Source of the DNA: Paracoccus sp. SMMA_5_TC
Lineage (GTDB): Bacteria > Pseudomonadota > Alphaproteobacteria > Rhodobacterales > Rhodobacteraceae
Direction of reading: 5' to 3'
Assembly: GCF_009696685.2 (NCBI RefSeq)
Contig: NZ_CP102355.1
Coordinates: 1 to 64,000 of the forward strand
DNA length: 64,000 nucleotides
This document shows positions 62,713 to 64,000 of the stretch, piece after piece. A program made the position numbers and the translations under genes. Numbering within the stretch: the first letter of the stretch is position 1; each line of letters begins with the position of its first letter. The notes beneath the pieces are model-generated. The model was not told the DNA's origin and did not search any database. It saw only the letters and a list, made by a program, of their open reading frames with translations.

Positions 62713-62953
62713 CCTTGCTCCTTTCCTCCAGCACCAACTGGGCGGCGTCCCGCAGGGCGCGCACCAGCTTGCCGGATTCCTTCAGTTCGTCGGTATTGCC
62801 TGCCTCGATCTTGCGACGCAGGCGGTCCAGGTCCGCGGCATAGGACCGGAACAGCCCGTCCGCGATGTCCAGCACGCTCGTGTCCGGCGCTGCATCGCCG
62901 GGCATGAATGGTCCTTCCGGCGGTTCGCACCCCGGGTCGAAACTGATCGTCAT
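62594..62953 (-). CDS. GTA terminase small subunit (orfg1-like)
   Basis: This 119-residue protein is the first gene of the cluster. It has a disordered N-terminus (about 1-40) and a helical core (LFRSYAADLDRLRRKIEAGN, then KLVRALRDAAQLVLEERSK) like RcGTA g1, recognised as a small terminase. The ATG at 62953 is preferred to a GTG at 62989. It lies 48 bases after an intrinsic terminator and overlaps the large terminase gene by 119 bases. Confidence 0.85.
   Translation of the reverse strand: MTISFDPGCEPPEGPFMPGDAAPDTSVLDIADGLFRSYAADLDRLRRKIEAGNTDELKESGKLVRALRDAAQLVLEERSKVDKLRKDAAGQVGAGALDLVAARDEIGRRLACLRRAGGG
62718..62723 (-). promoter_or_regulatory. Ribosome-binding site for the TTG start of terL
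   Basis: AAGGAG (minus strand, 62723-62718) is five bases from the TTG at 62712. It lies inside the terS coding region. It is the reason for choosing TTG over the downstream ATG at 62694, whose upstream bases (CAAGG, no spacing) are unsuitable. Confidence 0.55.
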
Positions 62954-63001
62954 TCGCTTGTTGCCCTGCCCTCGTGTGTCTGTCCGCACGAGCGAGACAT
63001 G

Positions 63002-63037
63002 AAAAAAGCGGCCTCAGGTCCGACGACCTGGCCGCTT
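63002..63037 (-). terminator. Intrinsic terminator just upstream of the GTA operon
   Basis: On the minus strand, AAGCGGCC (63037-63030) pairs with GGCCGCTT (63013-63006), and an inner AGGTC (63029-63025) pairs with GACCT (63020-63016) around a GTCG loop, with a two-base bulge. Six T residues close it (63007-63002). It lies 48 bases before the small terminase start and 176 bases after mltG. It is the strongest terminator in the window by structure. Confidence 0.85.
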
Positions 63038-63055
63038 GCCCACCTCTCCCAGCAT
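63014..63055 (-). CDS. Candidate 13-residue leader peptide before the GTA operon
   Basis: The mini-ORF reads MLGEVGKRPGRRT and stops. Its ATG (63055-63053) lies at or within two bases of the predicted transcription start, so it could be translated as a leaderless message. Its stop codon (63016-63014) is in the terminator stem. A ribosome reaching the stop would cover the 3' arm and T-tract and could prevent termination. Coding status is inferred from position only. The codons also form the 5' arm of the hairpin, so the sequence could equally be conserved as RNA. Confidence 0.35.
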   Translation of the reverse strand: MLGEVGKRPGRRT

Positions 63056-63061
63056 GTAAAC

Positions 63062-63090
63062 TTTCTACCCCAGGGCGTTCGCAGAGTCAA
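63062..63090 (-). promoter_or_regulatory. Candidate sigma-70 promoter upstream of the GTA operon
   Basis: On the minus strand, TTGACT (63090-63085) and TAGAAA (63067-63062) are spaced by exactly 17 bases. The predicted start is near 63055-63057. A dyad AACCA-A-TGGTT (63096-63106) lies just upstream of the -35 element and could bind a regulator. The transcript would run into the mini-ORF and terminator before terS. Confidence 0.6.
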
Positions 63091-63176
63091 CGCAAAACCA
63101 ATGGTTGCGAAGGGATTGCTTAATCATCCTGCATTATCAATGACTTGCCAGACGCAACACCCCGGCGCGCGCTGAT

Positions 63177-63203
63177 GCAACGGGGCGGGAATCGCCCCGT
63201 TGC
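63177..63203 (-). terminator. Hairpin after mltG
   Basis: GCAACGGGGCG (63177-63187) pairs perfectly with CGCCCCGTTGC (63193-63203) around GGAAT. It lies ten bases beyond the mltG stop. There is no T-run on the minus strand, so it may act as an RNA 3'-end stabiliser or a weak terminator. Confidence 0.55.
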
Positions 63204-63212
63204 GCGCCCTCT

Positions 63213-64000
63213 TCAGTCGCCCTGAACCGGCGACAACGGCTGACCGCGCTGTCTTTCGATCTCGCGCCAGCGGGCCACGTTGCGATTGTGTTCATCAAGC
63301 GTGCGGGCGAATGCGTGCCCGCCCGAACCATCGGCCACAAAGAACACGTATTGCGTATCCTCGGGGTTCAGCGCCGCCTCGATCGCGGCCTTGCCGGGAT
63401 TGGCGATCGGCGTCGGCGGCAGGCCGTCGATCTGATAGGTGTTGTAAGGTGTGCGACGGCGCAATTCGCTGGCGCGGATGCCGCGATCAAGCACCCCCTG
63501 ACCGTTGGTGATGCCATAGATCACCGTCGGATCGGTTTCCAGCCGCATGCCCTGGCGCAAGCGGTTGACAAAGACGCTGGCGACGACGCGCCTTTCGTCC
63601 GGCACTGCCGTCTCCTTCTCGATGATCGACGCCATGATCAGCGCTTCCTCGGGTGTCTGATAGGGCAGACCGGGCGCGCGTCGTTCCCAGGCATCGGCAA
63701 GGATTCGCGACTGGCGCTGGCTCATTTCCTCCAGCAGCTTGGCGCGCTCGGCGCCGCGGGTCACGTCATAGGTGTCGGGGGCAAGGCTGCCTTCGGGCGG
63801 CACGGCGCGCACATCGCCGGCCAGGAAACCGGCCTGGCGCAACCCCTCGACCACCTGCCAGCTGGTCACCCCTTCGGCGATCAGGATGCGCAGCCGGGCG
63901 TCGGGCTTCTGCTCGGCGGCGGCTATCGCCTCAGGCGCGGGTTCCTTGGCGGGATCGTATTTCGCCTGTTCGGCAAAAACCCCGGTCTGCGGGTCCAGAT
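63213..64000 (-). CDS. mltG: Endolytic transglycosylase MltG (3' part)
   Basis: MltG cleaves nascent glycan strands and sets their length. The visible C-terminal part of about 260 residues continues off the window edge. It shows IAEGVTSWQVVEGL, the active-site block ASIIEKETAVPDERRVVASVF with the catalytic Glu, and RLETDPTVIYGITNGQG. The N-terminal membrane anchor is not in view. It is on the same strand as, and just upstream of, the GTA cluster. Confidence 0.93.
   Translation of the reverse strand, partial: LDPQTGVFAEQAKYDPAKEPAPEAIAAAEQKPDARLRILIAEGVTSWQVVEGLRQAGFLAGDVRAVPPEGSLAPDTYDVTRGAERAKLLEEMSQRQSRILADAWERRAPGLPYQTPEEALIMASIIEKETAVPDERRVVASVFVNRLRQGMRLETDPTVIYGITNGQGVLDRGIRASELRRRTPYNTYQIDGLPPTPIANPGKAAIEAALNPEDTQYVFFVADGSGGHAFARTLDEHNRNVARWREIERQRGQPLSPVQGD

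Noticed and set aside
1..64000. CRISPR arrays, insertion sequences, tRNA and rRNA genes
   Set aside because: I looked through all intergenic gaps, the largest of which is about 260 bases. I found no regular repeats, transposase motifs or tRNA-like folds.

Overview
The window looks like the start of a chromosome from a Rhodobacteraceae bacterium, most likely a Paracoccus. It is GC-rich and starts exactly at the dnaA start codon. The markers are a complete RcGTA-type gene transfer agent (GTA) cluster, the alphaproteobacterial F1-ATPase inhibitor zeta, split b/b' ATP synthase stalks, a methylsuccinyl-CoA dehydrogenase of the ethylmalonyl-CoA pathway, and an NAD-dependent molybdenum formate dehydrogenase. 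The placement in Paracoccus is inference; the family placement is firm. I see no rRNA, tRNA, insertion sequence or CRISPR array, and no intergenic gap reaches 300 bases.

Layout. 1-6190: dnaA, dnaN, recF, adenine deaminase (opposite strand) and recO. 6180-13000: two tandem META-domain lipoproteins, methylsuccinyl-CoA dehydrogenase, dapE with a GNAT enzyme and a small membrane protein, and glutamate-cysteine ligase. 13043-17623: a regulatory PTS operon (hprK, rapZ, EIIA-Man, HPr, then a TetR regulator) divergent from pckA. 17774-28024: RNase R, then purC, purS, a LysR regulator and the formate dehydrogenase operon fdsGBA-fdhD-fdsD, all on the minus strand. 28159-30781: zeta, a MATE transporter and two thioesterases. 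30922-38227: two MerR regulators and a beta-oxidation operon (acyl-CoA dehydrogenase, GST, thiolase, cupin, FadB). 38293-48266: PfkB kinase, nth, an OmpA lipoprotein, the F0 ATP synthase operon atpIBEF'F, an ArsR regulator, a 5'-nucleotidase, pyrD and cysE. 48328-62953: the GTA structural cluster on the minus strand, from small terminase to the host-specificity protein plus one DUF2793 gene, with no visible lesion. 63213-64000: the 3' part of mltG.

How the parts work together. The PTS genes lack sugar permeases and probably sense carbon or energy state, next to the gluconeogenic enzyme PckA. Formate dehydrogenase supplies NADH under a LysR regulator whose candidate operator overlaps its own stop codon. 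Zeta would block ATP hydrolysis by the complex whose membrane part is encoded 13 kb away. The GTA genes are arranged as one long transcription unit with mostly overlapping genes.

The most unusual signal lies between mltG and the first GTA gene. A good sigma-70-type promoter is predicted to start a transcript almost exactly on the ATG of a 13-codon mini-ORF. The stop codon of that mini-ORF lies inside a strong intrinsic terminator with six T residues, 48 bases before the small terminase gene. This has the architecture of a transcription attenuator, or of a small RNA, at the head of the GTA operon. A second terminator-like hairpin follows the capsid gene, and a perfect 15-bp inverted repeat separates the GTA from cysE.
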